A stretch of DNA of 64,000 nt, taken from assembly GCA_016711705.1 (NCBI GenBank), contig JADJSK010000001.1, positions 868,001 through 932,000 on the forward strand. Direction: 5' to 3'. Below the pieces are notes generated by a model that saw nothing but the letters and a program-made list of their open reading frames with translations, had not been told where the DNA came from and did no database searches. Below, in pieces: positions 54,399-63,197 of this stretch (position 1 is its first letter; every line of letters starts with the position of its first letter). A program made the translations under genes and the position numbers. This DNA is from Candidatus Brachybacter algidus. Lineage in GTDB: Bacteria > Bacteroidota > Bacteroidia > Chitinophagales > Saprospiraceae.

Positions 54399-56180
54399 AT
54401 GAGATCGTTTTTCAAAATAGTATTAGGATCGTGCCTTGGAATTTTCCTTGCATTCATAGCAGTATTTGCAATTGGAGCAATCGTAATAGGCAGTTTTTCC
54501 AGCTCAATGAGCAGCAACTCGAAAGTTATTGACTCAGAAAGCATTTTGAGAATAGATATGAGTACTCCGATGCCTGACAAGACTAACAACATAGCAAGTG
54601 AACCATTTTCATTTGAAAACAACACTTTCGTAGGAGTAATAGATGCGATTAAACTTATTAATCACGCAAAAACAGATGATAAAATAAAAGGTATCTATAT
54701 TAATCCCGGAGGAAATTTTGTAAGTGGGCCAAGCGCAATAAAAGACTTGCATGAAGCACTTATGGATTTTAAAACTTCCAAAAAATTCGTTTATGCATAT
54801 GGAGAAAACCTTACACAAGGTGGTTATTACATAAGTTCGGTAGCAGACAAAATATTTCTAAACCCTATGGGCGATGTAACATTCAGAGGCATGAGTATCG
54901 GAATGATGTATTTTAAAAACTTATTGGAGAAGCTCAACATAAAAATGAATATTTTCTATGTTGGTAAATTTAAATCTGCCACTGAACCACTTAGGGCTGA
55001 TCATATGAGCACTGAAAACAGACTGCAGCTGAAAACTTTTCTCAATGGAATGTTTGATCAAACAATTGCTGATATTGCTCTAAGTAGAAAAATAGATGTA
55101 GCACAAATTAAAAACATTGCTTCACAGCTGCTCATTCAGGATCCTGAAGATGCTCTTAAATATAAGTTTATAGATCAAATAGCTTATGAAGATGAAGTAT
55201 TTTCAGAAATAAAAGCAAAATTGAAACTTAAAGAAAAGGATAAACTACATTTTGTTTCACTATCAGAATATTATGACGCTACTACCCTATCCAAAGATTA
55301 TAATGCTTCAGATAAAATAGCAGTAATTTATGCAGAAGGAGAGATAAATGATGGTAATGGGCATGATGGTGAAATAGGAGGACAAGCCTATGTCCAATAT
55401 CTGAGAAAAGCAAGATTTGACGATAAGATTAAAGCTGTAGTACTTCGAGTGAATAGCCCGGGAGGTTCTGCCTTTGCTTCTGAACAAATGTGGAGAGAGA
55501 TCGAATTAATCAAGAAAGCAGGTAAAAAAGTCGTTGTATCAATGGGAGATTATGCTGCTTCCGGAGGCTATTATATATCGTGCAATGCTGATTCAATCTT
55601 TGCAAATCCAAATACTATTACAGGATCAATAGGTGTATTTGGCATTATTCCTAATCTTTCAGGATTTTTCAAAGATAAATTATATATAACGATGGACTCT
55701 GTAATGACTGGTCCAAATGCAATGGGAATGAGCCCTTATTTTGATCTCAACCAAACAGAGGCGAATGCAATTCAAAAATCTGTCGAAAAAATCTATTCTA
55801 CATTTACAGGTAGAGTTTCTAAAGGTCGAAGACTATCGCAGGTTGTAGTTGATAGCCTAGCTCAAGGAAGGATTTACAGTGGCAAGGATGCACTAAAAAT
55901 CGGATTGGTTGACAAGATTGGAGGACTTGATGCAGCTATTGCCAGTGCAATTAAAATGACAAAACTAAAGGAATATAGAGTTGTGGAATATCCAGAAACT
56001 AAACCACCTCTTCAAAAGATAATGGATAAGATCTCAGGTAAAGAGGAAAGTGACGACTTGGTAAAAGGCGCCGTAGAGGCTGAAATCGCTAAACTTGCTC
56101 CTGAATACATTCAAGCCAAGAAAATGTTGAAGAATAATAAAATTCAAGCCAGACTGCCTTTTGTGGTTCAGTATCAATAA
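54399..56180 (+). CDS. sppA: Signal peptide peptidase SppA (67-kDa type)
   Basis: An inner-membrane serine protease that degrades cleaved signal peptides. The frame opens at TTG 54366; I choose ATG 54399 (MRSFFKIVLG), which gives a single N-terminal anchor helix. The two-domain (tandem S49) form is seen: catalytic lysine K192 in GKFKSATEP, and nucleophile S388 in SMGDYAASGGYYIS, with NSPGGSAFASEQMWREI between. Length 593 is typical of the 67K form. trmD follows 27 bases downstream. Confidence 0.9.
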   Translation: MRSFFKIVLGSCLGIFLAFIAVFAIGAIVIGSFSSSMSSNSKVIDSESILRIDMSTPMPDKTNNIASEPFSFENNTFVGVIDAIKLINHAKTDDKIKGIYINPGGNFVSGPSAIKDLHEALMDFKTSKKFVYAYGENLTQGGYYISSVADKIFLNPMGDVTFRGMSIGMMYFKNLLEKLNIKMNIFYVGKFKSATEPLRADHMSTENRLQLKTFLNGMFDQTIADIALSRKIDVAQIKNIASQLLIQDPEDALKYKFIDQIAYEDEVFSEIKAKLKLKEKDKLHFVSLSEYYDATTLSKDYNASDKIAVIYAEGEINDGNGHDGEIGGQAYVQYLRKARFDDKIKAVVLRVNSPGGSAFASEQMWREIELIKKAGKKVVVSMGDYAASGGYYISCNADSIFANPNTITGSIGVFGIIPNLSGFFKDKLYITMDSVMTGPNAMGMSPYFDLNQTEANAIQKSVEKIYSTFTGRVSKGRRLSQVVVDSLAQGRIYSGKDALKIGLVDKIGGLDAAIASAIKMTKLKEYRVVEYPETKPPLQKIMDKISGKEESDDLVKGAVEAEIAKLAPEYIQAKKMLKNNKIQARLPFVVQYQ

Positions 56181-56207
56181 TCTACTGGTAAACCAGAATT
56201 AACTTTT

Positions 56208-56891
56208 ATGAGAATAGACATAATTGCTGTCGTTCCTGATCTGATGAATTCTTTTTTTGAGCATTCAATTATTAAGAATGCCCGTCAAAAAGGGCTTCTA
56301 GAAGTCAATATTATACCATTGAGAGCTTATGGCAAAGGCAATTATAATCAGATCGACGACTATCAATATGGCGGGCATGCAGGAATGGTCCTAATGCCGG
56401 AGCCTTTGGCAGAATGTATAGATGATTTGCTGAAAGAAACCAGCTATGATGAGATAATTTATCTTACTCCGGATGGAAAGACTTTTGATCAACGAATGGC
56501 CAATACACTTTCATTGAAAGGAAATATCTTATTCATCTGTGGTCATTATAAAGGCATCGACCAAAGGATACGTGATATTTATGTGACTTTGGAAATTTCT
56601 GTCGGTGATTTTGTATTGAGTGGTGGTGAAACTGCTGCTATTATCCTTGTCGATGCCATAGGCAGACTAATACCTGGTGTTATTAATGATGAGACATCAG
56701 CATTGACAGATTCTTTCCAGGATGATCTTTTAGCTCCACCTGTTTATACCAGACCGGCAGATTTCAGAGGCCATTTGGTTCCTGATGTCCTAACATCAGG
56801 CCATGAGATGAAAATTAAAGAATGGCAGAGTCAGCAAGCTTTTGAAAAGACAAAGAGGTTGAGACCGGATTTGTTTGAGAAATGGGAGTGA
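56208..56891 (+). CDS. trmD: tRNA (guanine-37-N1)-methyltransferase TrmD
   Basis: TrmD makes m1G37 in tRNAs with a G36, preventing frameshifting. The 227-residue protein has the SPOUT knot motifs: MRIDIIAVVPDLMNSFFEHSI, DDYQYGGHAGMVLMPEPLAECID, FICGHYKGIDQRIRD, SVGDFVLSGGETAAIILVDAI and YTRPADFRGHLVPDVLTSGH. Length is normal. The C-terminal helix after GHEMKIKEWQ is standard. It follows sppA; there is no rimM or rplS nearby. Confidence 0.96.
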   Translation: MRIDIIAVVPDLMNSFFEHSIIKNARQKGLLEVNIIPLRAYGKGNYNQIDDYQYGGHAGMVLMPEPLAECIDDLLKETSYDEIIYLTPDGKTFDQRMANTLSLKGNILFICGHYKGIDQRIRDIYVTLEISVGDFVLSGGETAAIILVDAIGRLIPGVINDETSALTDSFQDDLLAPPVYTRPADFRGHLVPDVLTSGHEMKIKEWQSQQAFEKTKRLRPDLFEKWE

Positions 56892-57160
56892 GAGAGGTGA
56901 GAGAGTGAAAGAGTGAGAAGGTGAGAAAGTGAGGAGGTTAGAAGGTGAAGAGGTCGCAAGAAGGTTAATGATGGTTATTCGTAACTGAAAATATAAATGT
57001 TTACTGTAGGGACAGGTCGCGACCTGTCCCTACAGTAAACATTTTTATTTTTTAATACAATTAAGCGTTCCGGAATGAGTAGGTATTTCTTTTAGAACAC
57101 TTCATTACCCAATACCCATTGTATTACATATTAGCAATTACCCATTACCCATTACCCATT
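56888..57160. repeat. Repeat island: GTGAGA array, 50-bp perfect palindrome, ATTACCC array
   Basis: 56888-56953 is a GTGAGA/GAGAAG purine array beginning at the trmD stop. 56995-57044 is a perfect 50-bp palindrome (arms TTTACTGTAGGGACAGG / CCTGTCCCTACAGTAAA, centre GGTCGCGACC). 57102-57160 is ATTACCC-type tandem sequence running into the TonB-dependent receptor stop. Order and content parallel 24501-24782. No gene is present. Confidence 0.85.
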
Positions 57161-59431
57161 TTAAAACTTCCAATCCAATCTCATACTAAAATTCCTCGGA
57201 GCCTCAAGCAGACCTGGTCTAGTCGAATATTCTTCATTCAAAGCATTGTTCAAATTGAAGCCTACTGTCAATTTATCCATGATTACAGGAACGATGACTC
57301 TGAATCCAATGACATTAGACCCTCTATCGTGGCTCGCTCTAAAATCGTGTACACCTGGAATTCCAAGATCAAAAACTTTGTCAATGGCCTCCATTTTACT
57401 GTTGTATTGATAGTAAGTACCCACTTCGAAACCTTTATAGACCAAACCTATATCTCCTCGAAACGAATGTTTCATTCGATATTTAAGGACATTATACGTC
57501 ACAGTGGACTTAAATGTGTCAATCTCACTGAAATTTCTATACGTCGGTTCTATATTTGTGTATCCACAAAGTGTCCTAATTGTTACATTTCCTATATTTC
57601 CAGCACCCTGAATACCGATCTCGTATCCTTGTATACGCGTATCACCAATATTAAAAGATTGAAATCCTTTACTTATATTTTGAAGAACAAATTCCATCAT
57701 ATTATCATAATCAGATCTAAAAAAGGCAACATCAACAAACCCTTTCCAATTAGCGATCTTAAGTCCTTGTTTTATACCAATTTCAGCACTATAACCTGTT
57801 TCGGATTCAAGATTTGGATTTGGTGAGACCCGGATAGCTCCGGCAGTAGTTTTGATAAACTTTTCAGCTACTGTTGGATATCTATATCCTTGACCCCATG
57901 ATGCCCTAATAGAAGAATATCTGGTAAGTAGAAAATTTGCACCCAATTTAAAAACTGGTTTGCTTTCCGAAGTTTCACCATTAGGAATCGCGATGCCATC
58001 GACCATCTCAGGACTTGTTAGTTTATTGTATTCATACCTTGCTCCAGCATTGATAGTCAACTTTTTAAAGAAAGTTTTGTCGAGTGAAACATATCCGGCT
58101 ATATTGGTGGATGTATAAACAGTATCACCATAAAGTTTTGCTTCGATTCGAGTACCTGTATATACTAAACCCGCTGTAAATTCCATATTTAGCTTCTCCA
58201 AAGAATGTCGGTATCTGTACTCTAAATATTTCATATTTGATTTTTGAGATTGGTCATTCGCTACATTATTATTAATACTGAAATACCTTCCAATCAATTT
58301 GTGTTCACCACCATTTCCTCCCAAATAAGTCAATACAGGATCAATAAAAAAACGCAATTTTTTACTAGGCGAATAAGAAGTTGTATCACCCCGATAAGCA
58401 TTGTCTCCCCCATCTCTCCAATACACGAAAGTATCGGATTCACCTTTATTGACAAGAGTATTTATAGCAACTTGTAATTTGGGAGCAATATTAAATTTTA
58501 TATTCGCGAAGATCCTGCCTTGATGTTCGTAATTCCCTTGATTATAACTATCAGCATGAAAATAGTTTCCTCCAAATACACCATCCCATTTTTTAAATTT
58601 CTGTCGATGTACGATGCTTGTATTGCTTTCGAATGGCAGTGACGTCCACCATTTTTTTGCCTTGTCATCGGGAGACAAAAAACCAGTAAATTGAGTGCTT
58701 ACGACTGTTTCTGGTTTACTTGTGGCCCAAGCCGTCCTGTAATTAATGACACCATTCATAGCTGTTGATCCATATAATACCGAACCAGCTCCTTTCAGAA
58801 CCTCTACTTGAGCCATATTTTCTATAGGAATGTCTCGCCAGTTTGGAAAACCTGCATCTGGCTGCATTGCAGGAACATCATTTACTGTCAGTAATACGCG
58901 GCTTCCGGCGCCGTAAGCAAAACCTGACCCACCTCTTATGTTAGCTTGACCATCGATCATTTGAATCCCGGGAATTCTATCGAGAAGATCTTCTAATGAA
59001 CTTAGATTGTTAGAACGTAAAAGATCAGGCTTAATTATTTCTACTGAGGCAATCTCTCTGATTAGCTGTCTATCATATCTTCCGCTCACTACTGAAACTT
59101 CTTCTAATAAATTTGGGACAGCAGACATTTTCACTACCAACGAGTTATTAACTAACTCACTTTTTCTACCTTCTGCTATGAAAGTCTGGAACCCAACATA
59201 GGTGCATTTAATACTATAGTCCTCCTTATTTACAACAATATTTACTTTACCATTGGCATCTGTATTTCCTCCAGATCTTTCACAATAAACTGAAACAAAT
59301 TCTAAAGGAGTGTCATTTTCTGCATCGAATATCTGTACGGTGACATTTGTTTGTGCCGCTAAAGCATTATATAAAAGCACAAACAAAATTATAAAAATCG
59401 ATCGAATCATGTGTCGAATTGGTTGCATCAT
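57161..59431 (-). CDS. TonB-dependent outer-membrane receptor
   Basis: A 756-residue outer-membrane receptor with signal peptide (MIRSIFIILFVLLYNALAAQ), an N-terminal carboxypeptidase-regulatory-like domain (VTVQIFDAENDTPLEFVSVYCERSGGNTDANGKVNI), a plug with LEDLLDRIPGIQMIDGQANIRGGSGFAYGAGSRVLLTVNDVP and the VEVLKGAGSVLYGSTAMNGVINYRT segment, then a long beta barrel ending in aromatic MRLDWKF. Energised by TonB-ExbBD (ExbBD at 34 kb). The ligand is unknown; no SusD partner is adjacent, so it is not a classic glycan-uptake pair. Confidence 0.93.
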   Translation of the reverse strand: MMQPIRHMIRSIFIILFVLLYNALAAQTNVTVQIFDAENDTPLEFVSVYCERSGGNTDANGKVNIVVNKEDYSIKCTYVGFQTFIAEGRKSELVNNSLVVKMSAVPNLLEEVSVVSGRYDRQLIREIASVEIIKPDLLRSNNLSSLEDLLDRIPGIQMIDGQANIRGGSGFAYGAGSRVLLTVNDVPAMQPDAGFPNWRDIPIENMAQVEVLKGAGSVLYGSTAMNGVINYRTAWATSKPETVVSTQFTGFLSPDDKAKKWWTSLPFESNTSIVHRQKFKKWDGVFGGNYFHADSYNQGNYEHQGRIFANIKFNIAPKLQVAINTLVNKGESDTFVYWRDGGDNAYRGDTTSYSPSKKLRFFIDPVLTYLGGNGGEHKLIGRYFSINNNVANDQSQKSNMKYLEYRYRHSLEKLNMEFTAGLVYTGTRIEAKLYGDTVYTSTNIAGYVSLDKTFFKKLTINAGARYEYNKLTSPEMVDGIAIPNGETSESKPVFKLGANFLLTRYSSIRASWGQGYRYPTVAEKFIKTTAGAIRVSPNPNLESETGYSAEIGIKQGLKIANWKGFVDVAFFRSDYDNMMEFVLQNISKGFQSFNIGDTRIQGYEIGIQGAGNIGNVTIRTLCGYTNIEPTYRNFSEIDTFKSTVTYNVLKYRMKHSFRGDIGLVYKGFEVGTYYQYNSKMEAIDKVFDLGIPGVHDFRASHDRGSNVIGFRVIVPVIMDKLTVGFNLNNALNEEYSTRPGLLEAPRNFSMRLDWKF

Positions 59432-59432
59432 A

Positions 59433-59440
59433 TAAATTTG
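59433..59440 (+). promoter_or_regulatory. Candidate -7 box (TAAATTTG) before the secreted protein gene
   Basis: TAAATTTG fits TAnnTTTG and lies 37 bases before the start codon. No spaced -33 is clear. Confidence 0.35.
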
Positions 59441-59477
59441 TCGTAATTTAGCAATTGTATTTAAAAAACTTACTAAA

Positions 59478-60272
59478 ATGAAATTAATCTTTACTCTTGG
59501 AATACTGTTTTTATCGCAATTGGTATTCAGTCAATCCTGCATTCCTGACACGACTCAGATACCATCGACCTCATTTATTTACCCGACTCCATATCAAGAT
59601 ACTGTGCCCGGATCAGGAATTCCAAATAAAGCATGCATAGGTACTGAATATAGCCAAGTTTTTCAGGTAAAAATCCCTACTTCAGTAATTTTTTTAGGAT
59701 TTACAGTTCATGTAGAAAAAATTACGCTTAACTCGATCGACGGCTTACCTAATGGTTTGACATATGATTGCAATCCGAGCGGATGTGTAATGTTAAAAAA
59801 CACTACAGGATGCATGAACATCCATGGCACTCCTACTGCAGATAATGCTATAAAGAAATATCCTATTAAGTTGAACTTCACTTTTACTACAACTGAATTT
59901 GGTGCTCAGCAACTAAGTTTCCCGGATGCTACTATCGCTCCAGGCATATATGAAATCGATTTGCTTTCAGCTGGCTCTCCAGGTTGCTTAGCTTCAGTCA
60001 ATAATACATCATTAGATTTGGATTACAGTGCATATATAAATGAAGGCCTTGACCAAATGATACTTAAAATTCAATCGAGAGAGACAATCAAAGGAATCGT
60101 AGAATTGTATGCAAGTAATGGAGCTAAAATTACTGAAAAATCGATCAATATTTTCAATGGTAACAATGAGTTTGCTTTGAATATTAACAGTTTAAAGAGT
60201 GGAGTCTACTTTTATAAAATAAAAACTGGAAGAAGATTTGAAACAGGCAAAATATTTATTCCTCGTAATTAA
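59478..60272 (+). CDS. Secreted protein with type IX secretion C-terminal sorting domain
   Basis: A 264-residue exported protein: signal peptide MKLIFTLGILFLSQLVFSQ, a cysteine-containing middle (SCIPDTTQIP, KACIGTEYS, TYDCNPSGCVMLKNTTGCM, SPGCLA) that could form disulfide bonds, and a C-terminal sorting domain (about 200-264: IVELYASNGAKITEKSI, INSLKSGVYFYKIKTGRR, ETGKIFIPRN) typical of type IX secretion type A cargo. So it is probably exported across the outer membrane and anchored or released. Function of the middle domain is unknown. Divergent from the TonB-dependent receptor. Confidence 0.85.
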   Translation: MKLIFTLGILFLSQLVFSQSCIPDTTQIPSTSFIYPTPYQDTVPGSGIPNKACIGTEYSQVFQVKIPTSVIFLGFTVHVEKITLNSIDGLPNGLTYDCNPSGCVMLKNTTGCMNIHGTPTADNAIKKYPIKLNFTFTTTEFGAQQLSFPDATIAPGIYEIDLLSAGSPGCLASVNNTSLDLDYSAYINEGLDQMILKIQSRETIKGIVELYASNGAKITEKSINIFNGNNEFALNINSLKSGVYFYKIKTGRRFETGKIFIPRN

Positions 60273-60301
60273 TATTGAATACATATAAATTAGTCATATT
60301 T

Positions 60302-60325
60302 GTGCATCATAATAAAATGATGCAC
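60302..60325. promoter_or_regulatory. 9-bp-stem hairpin upstream of the dihydroorotase-like gene
   Basis: GTGCATCAT and ATGATGCAC form a perfect stem around an AATAAA loop, ending 24 bases before the start codon. It lies within the leader after a near-consensus -7 box (CATATTTG), so it could act on the mRNA leader or bind a regulator. Function is unknown. Confidence 0.45.
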
Positions 60326-60349
60326 TAATCAAGTAAAGTAGTTGGATTG

Positions 60350-61582
60350 ATGCCAAACGTCTTATTAAAAAATGCCCGGACTGCCTTTTCAGGACAAAAA
60401 AGCCAACTTAATGATATTTTTATTTCAAATGGTAATATACAGGAGACAATTCCTAACGACTTACCATTGGATAGCGAAATAAAAGACTTGGATGGGTCCA
60501 TTGTATTCAATAATATGATTGATCTTGGAACAACTATATCAGAGCCGGGTCATGAATACCGAGAAACATTAGAACAAACATGTGAAGCCGCCTCATTGGG
60601 CGGCTTTTCTGCAATTATATCTTTTCCTAATACTTTCCCCAGCATTGACAATCGGTCTTCAATTGAATATCTTCGTTCAAGGTCAGGTAAGTTTCATGGT
60701 ATCCAAATCCTTCCTATAGGAGCATTGACAAAAGCAAATACAGGAGAAGAATTAGCTGAAATTCTGGAAATGAATGAAGCTGGTGCAATTGCATTTTCTG
60801 ATGGCAACCATCCAGTAAAAAATGGAGGAATGTTGTTGAGAGGATTTGACTATATAAAGGGCATTCAAAAAGTACTTTTAAGTACTCCATATGACATGGA
60901 ATTATTCCCCAAAGGACAGATTCATGAAGGTTATATTTCAACCCTTTTGGGTGTTCCGGGTATACCGGCTCCATCAGAGGAAATAATTGTACACAGGGAC
61001 ATCGAACTGGCCAGATATACTCAAGGTCGGTTGCATATCAATTGTATAAGTACTAAAGGAAGCGTCGAACTTATAAGAAAAGCTAAAGCAGAAGGACTTG
61101 ATGTAACATGTTCTGTTTCCGTAAATAATCTAATTTTTTCTGTAGAGGATCTTTTGGAATATGATTCCAAACTAAAACTTCTCCCCCCACTTAGAGAGAA
61201 GGAAACTTGCATAATACTTTGGGAAGCAGTAAAAGACGGAACGATCGATGTGATAACTTCTCAGCACAGAGCCCTCGAACCGAAAAAAAAGGATTTGGAA
61301 TTCCCTTATGCATCCTTTGGAGCAATGGGATTACAAACAGCAATTATTGCATTATTGACAAGATACCCTGAAGAAGAGACGATAAGTATATTGCAAAAAG
61401 TATTTAGCGATAATATTATTCGTATTTTTGGATTGGAAGTATATTTTCAAGAAGACAAAATCGCAATCTTTGATAAATGTGAAAATTATAACTTTGGGAT
61501 AAATGAACTTGCCTCTAATAGTTATAATAGCCCTTTTATCGGCAGAAGTTTTAATTACAAATTGAACCACATAAAAAATTAA
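60350..61582 (+). CDS. Dihydroorotase-like protein lacking the H-x-H metal motif
   Basis: An amidohydrolase-superfamily protein of 410 residues related to dihydroorotase, the ring-closing step of pyrimidine synthesis. The layout is right: MPNVLLKNARTAF, GSIVFNNMIDLGTTISEPGHEYRETLEQTCEAASLGGFSAIISFPNTFP, LPIGALTK, HINCISTKGSVELIRKAKAEGLDVTCSVS, LPPLREKE and DVITSQHRALEPKKKDLEFPYASFGAMGLQTAI. But where active enzymes have D-x-H-x-H-x-R, it reads DLGTTISEPG: both metal histidines are absent. A catalytically dead PyrC (a PyrX-like partner of PyrB) or a separate function is likely. It starts ATG at 60350, not the TTG before it. Confidence 0.8.
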   Translation: MPNVLLKNARTAFSGQKSQLNDIFISNGNIQETIPNDLPLDSEIKDLDGSIVFNNMIDLGTTISEPGHEYRETLEQTCEAASLGGFSAIISFPNTFPSIDNRSSIEYLRSRSGKFHGIQILPIGALTKANTGEELAEILEMNEAGAIAFSDGNHPVKNGGMLLRGFDYIKGIQKVLLSTPYDMELFPKGQIHEGYISTLLGVPGIPAPSEEIIVHRDIELARYTQGRLHINCISTKGSVELIRKAKAEGLDVTCSVSVNNLIFSVEDLLEYDSKLKLLPPLREKETCIILWEAVKDGTIDVITSQHRALEPKKKDLEFPYASFGAMGLQTAIIALLTRYPEEETISILQKVFSDNIIRIFGLEVYFQEDKIAIFDKCENYNFGINELASNSYNSPFIGRSFNYKLNHIKN

Positions 61583-61586
61583 ATAT

Positions 61587-62183
61587 ATGAATTATAATAC
61601 CTATGAAATGCCTGCCTTTTCAATTAGTCACAAGAGTGTATTAAATACCGGCTTCCTATTAGCTATGGTAGGTATAGTCTTTGCGTTGGCACCATCTCTC
61701 GCCAACACCGTTGAAAACAAAGGACTTGGAATAGCTATAAATATGATCTCTTTATTTATAACAGTTATTATTTATTTTATTACGTTAAAAAAATATCGTG
61801 ACGAAGAATTAGGGGGGTATATGACTTTCGGAAGAGGGTTTCAATTTGTCTTTTTCGCTAGTATAATTGTAGCCATTGTCACCAGCATTTTTGTTTTTAT
61901 CCAAATGAAGTACATTGATCCAAGCATGATGGATGAAGCTATGAATCAGCAAATGGCCGAAATGGAAAAACAAGGTATGACAGAAGAACAAATGGAAATG
62001 GCTTCTCAAATGACCGGAATTTTTAAAACTCCAATGGCAATCGCTATTATTTCACTTTTAGGGCAACTATTTTGGGGAGCAATCTTAGGTTTAATTTTTG
62101 GAGCGATCATGAAAAAATGGCCACCGCCTGTTCAACATTCAAGTCCAGCCTACAAAGACCTGAATGAAGAAACAAGTATTTAA
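61587..62183 (+). CDS. DUF4199 family membrane protein
   Basis: A 198-residue protein with four membrane helices and a charged, methionine-rich cytoplasmic loop (DPSMMDEAMNQQMAEMEKQG, near 112-131). The helix pattern and GYMTFGRGFQFVFFASIIVAIV match DUF4199, a Bacteroidota family of unknown function, often found beside glycosyltransferases, as here. It starts 4 bases after the dihydroorotase-like gene. Confidence 0.88.
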   Translation: MNYNTYEMPAFSISHKSVLNTGFLLAMVGIVFALAPSLANTVENKGLGIAINMISLFITVIIYFITLKKYRDEELGGYMTFGRGFQFVFFASIIVAIVTSIFVFIQMKYIDPSMMDEAMNQQMAEMEKQGMTEEQMEMASQMTGIFKTPMAIAIISLLGQLFWGAILGLIFGAIMKKWPPPVQHSSPAYKDLNEETSI

Positions 62184-62243
62184 TACTCATAGCAAAGGTT
62201 AAGCATAAAACCTTACATTTGTGAGCATTTTCAAAATAATTGA

Positions 62244-63197
62244 ATGGATCCCGAATTAATTCAAATTTCTGTTGTCGTCCCTCTATATAATGAGGAAGAA
62301 TCTTTGCCTGAACTTACTGACTGGATCAGAAAAGTGATGATAGCAAATAATTTCAGCTATGAAGTCATTCTTGTAGATGACGGAAGTACTGATGATTCCT
62401 GGAAAATAGTAGAAATGCTTTCTACAGCGAATCCTTATATAAAAGGAATTCGTTTTAAAAGAAATTACGGCAAATCGGCTGCGCTTCATGAAGGATTTAC
62501 AATGTCACGAGGGAATGTAGTCATTACGATGGATGCCGATCTTCAGGACAGTCCTGAGGAAATACCCGATCTATATAAGATGATCACTGTAGATGGTTTT
62601 GATCTGGTAAGTGGTTGGAAAAAGAAAAGGTACGATCCCCTTAGCAAAACGATACCAACGAAATTATTCAATGCTGTGACAAGAAAGATCAGCGATATTC
62701 AGTTGCACGATTTTAATTGCGGTTTGAAAGCGTATAAAGGCAAAGTAGTTCATTCTATTGAAGTCTATGGCGAAATGCATCGTTATATACCGATAATAGC
62801 TAAATGGGCAGGATTTGGTAAAATAGGTGAAAAGGTAGTTCAACATCAGGAGCGGAAGTATGGCGTAACGAAATTTGGGTTCAACAGATTTATCAATGGT
62901 TTTTTGGATTTGTTGTCCATATTTTTTGTTGGAAAATTTGGTAAGAAGCCAATGCATTTCTTCGGATCTCTTGGTGTCATTGCATTTTTCATTGGATTTA
63001 TAATATTAATCGAACTGAGCATTGAAAAGATATTTTTCAATATCGGTGGAATTGCCGATAGACCTTTATTCTTCCTTGGAATGCTTTGCACTATAATTGG
63101 TTCGCAGCTATTCCTAACGGGCTTTGTTGCTGAATTGATCAGTAGAAACTCAGCAAGTCGCAATCATTACCTGATTGAGGAAAAAATTGGTTTATGA
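62244..63197 (+). CDS. GT2-family glycosyltransferase (DPM/GtrB-like)
   Basis: A membrane-associated glycosyltransferase of 317 residues. The GT-A domain has ISVVVPLYNEEESLPELTDWI, the D-D-G-S-T nucleotide motif (VILVDDGSTDDSW), VITMDADLQDSPEEIPDLY and KWAGFGKIGEKVVQHQERKYGVTKFGF. Two C-terminal membrane helices (245-290) anchor it. Such enzymes transfer a sugar to undecaprenyl phosphate. A -7 box TACATTTG lies at 62214-62221. It follows DUF4199, the usual neighbour. Its stop overlaps the gmhA start (ATGA). Confidence 0.88.
   Translation: MDPELIQISVVVPLYNEEESLPELTDWIRKVMIANNFSYEVILVDDGSTDDSWKIVEMLSTANPYIKGIRFKRNYGKSAALHEGFTMSRGNVVITMDADLQDSPEEIPDLYKMITVDGFDLVSGWKKKRYDPLSKTIPTKLFNAVTRKISDIQLHDFNCGLKAYKGKVVHSIEVYGEMHRYIPIIAKWAGFGKIGEKVVQHQERKYGVTKFGFNRFINGFLDLLSIFFVGKFGKKPMHFFGSLGVIAFFIGFIILIELSIEKIFFNIGGIADRPLFFLGMLCTIIGSQLFLTGFVAELISRNSASRNHYLIEEKIGL

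Noticed and set aside
56995..57044. Replication origin or phage attachment site at the 50-bp palindrome
   Set aside because: No DnaA-box cluster, dnaA neighbour, integrase or tRNA-adjacent duplication; relatives at other loci favour a dispersed repeat.
57119..57826. 235-codon plus-strand frame antisense to the TonB-dependent receptor
   Set aside because: It overlaps the conserved receptor barrel on the other strand, has no domain or signal, and starts in a repeat array.
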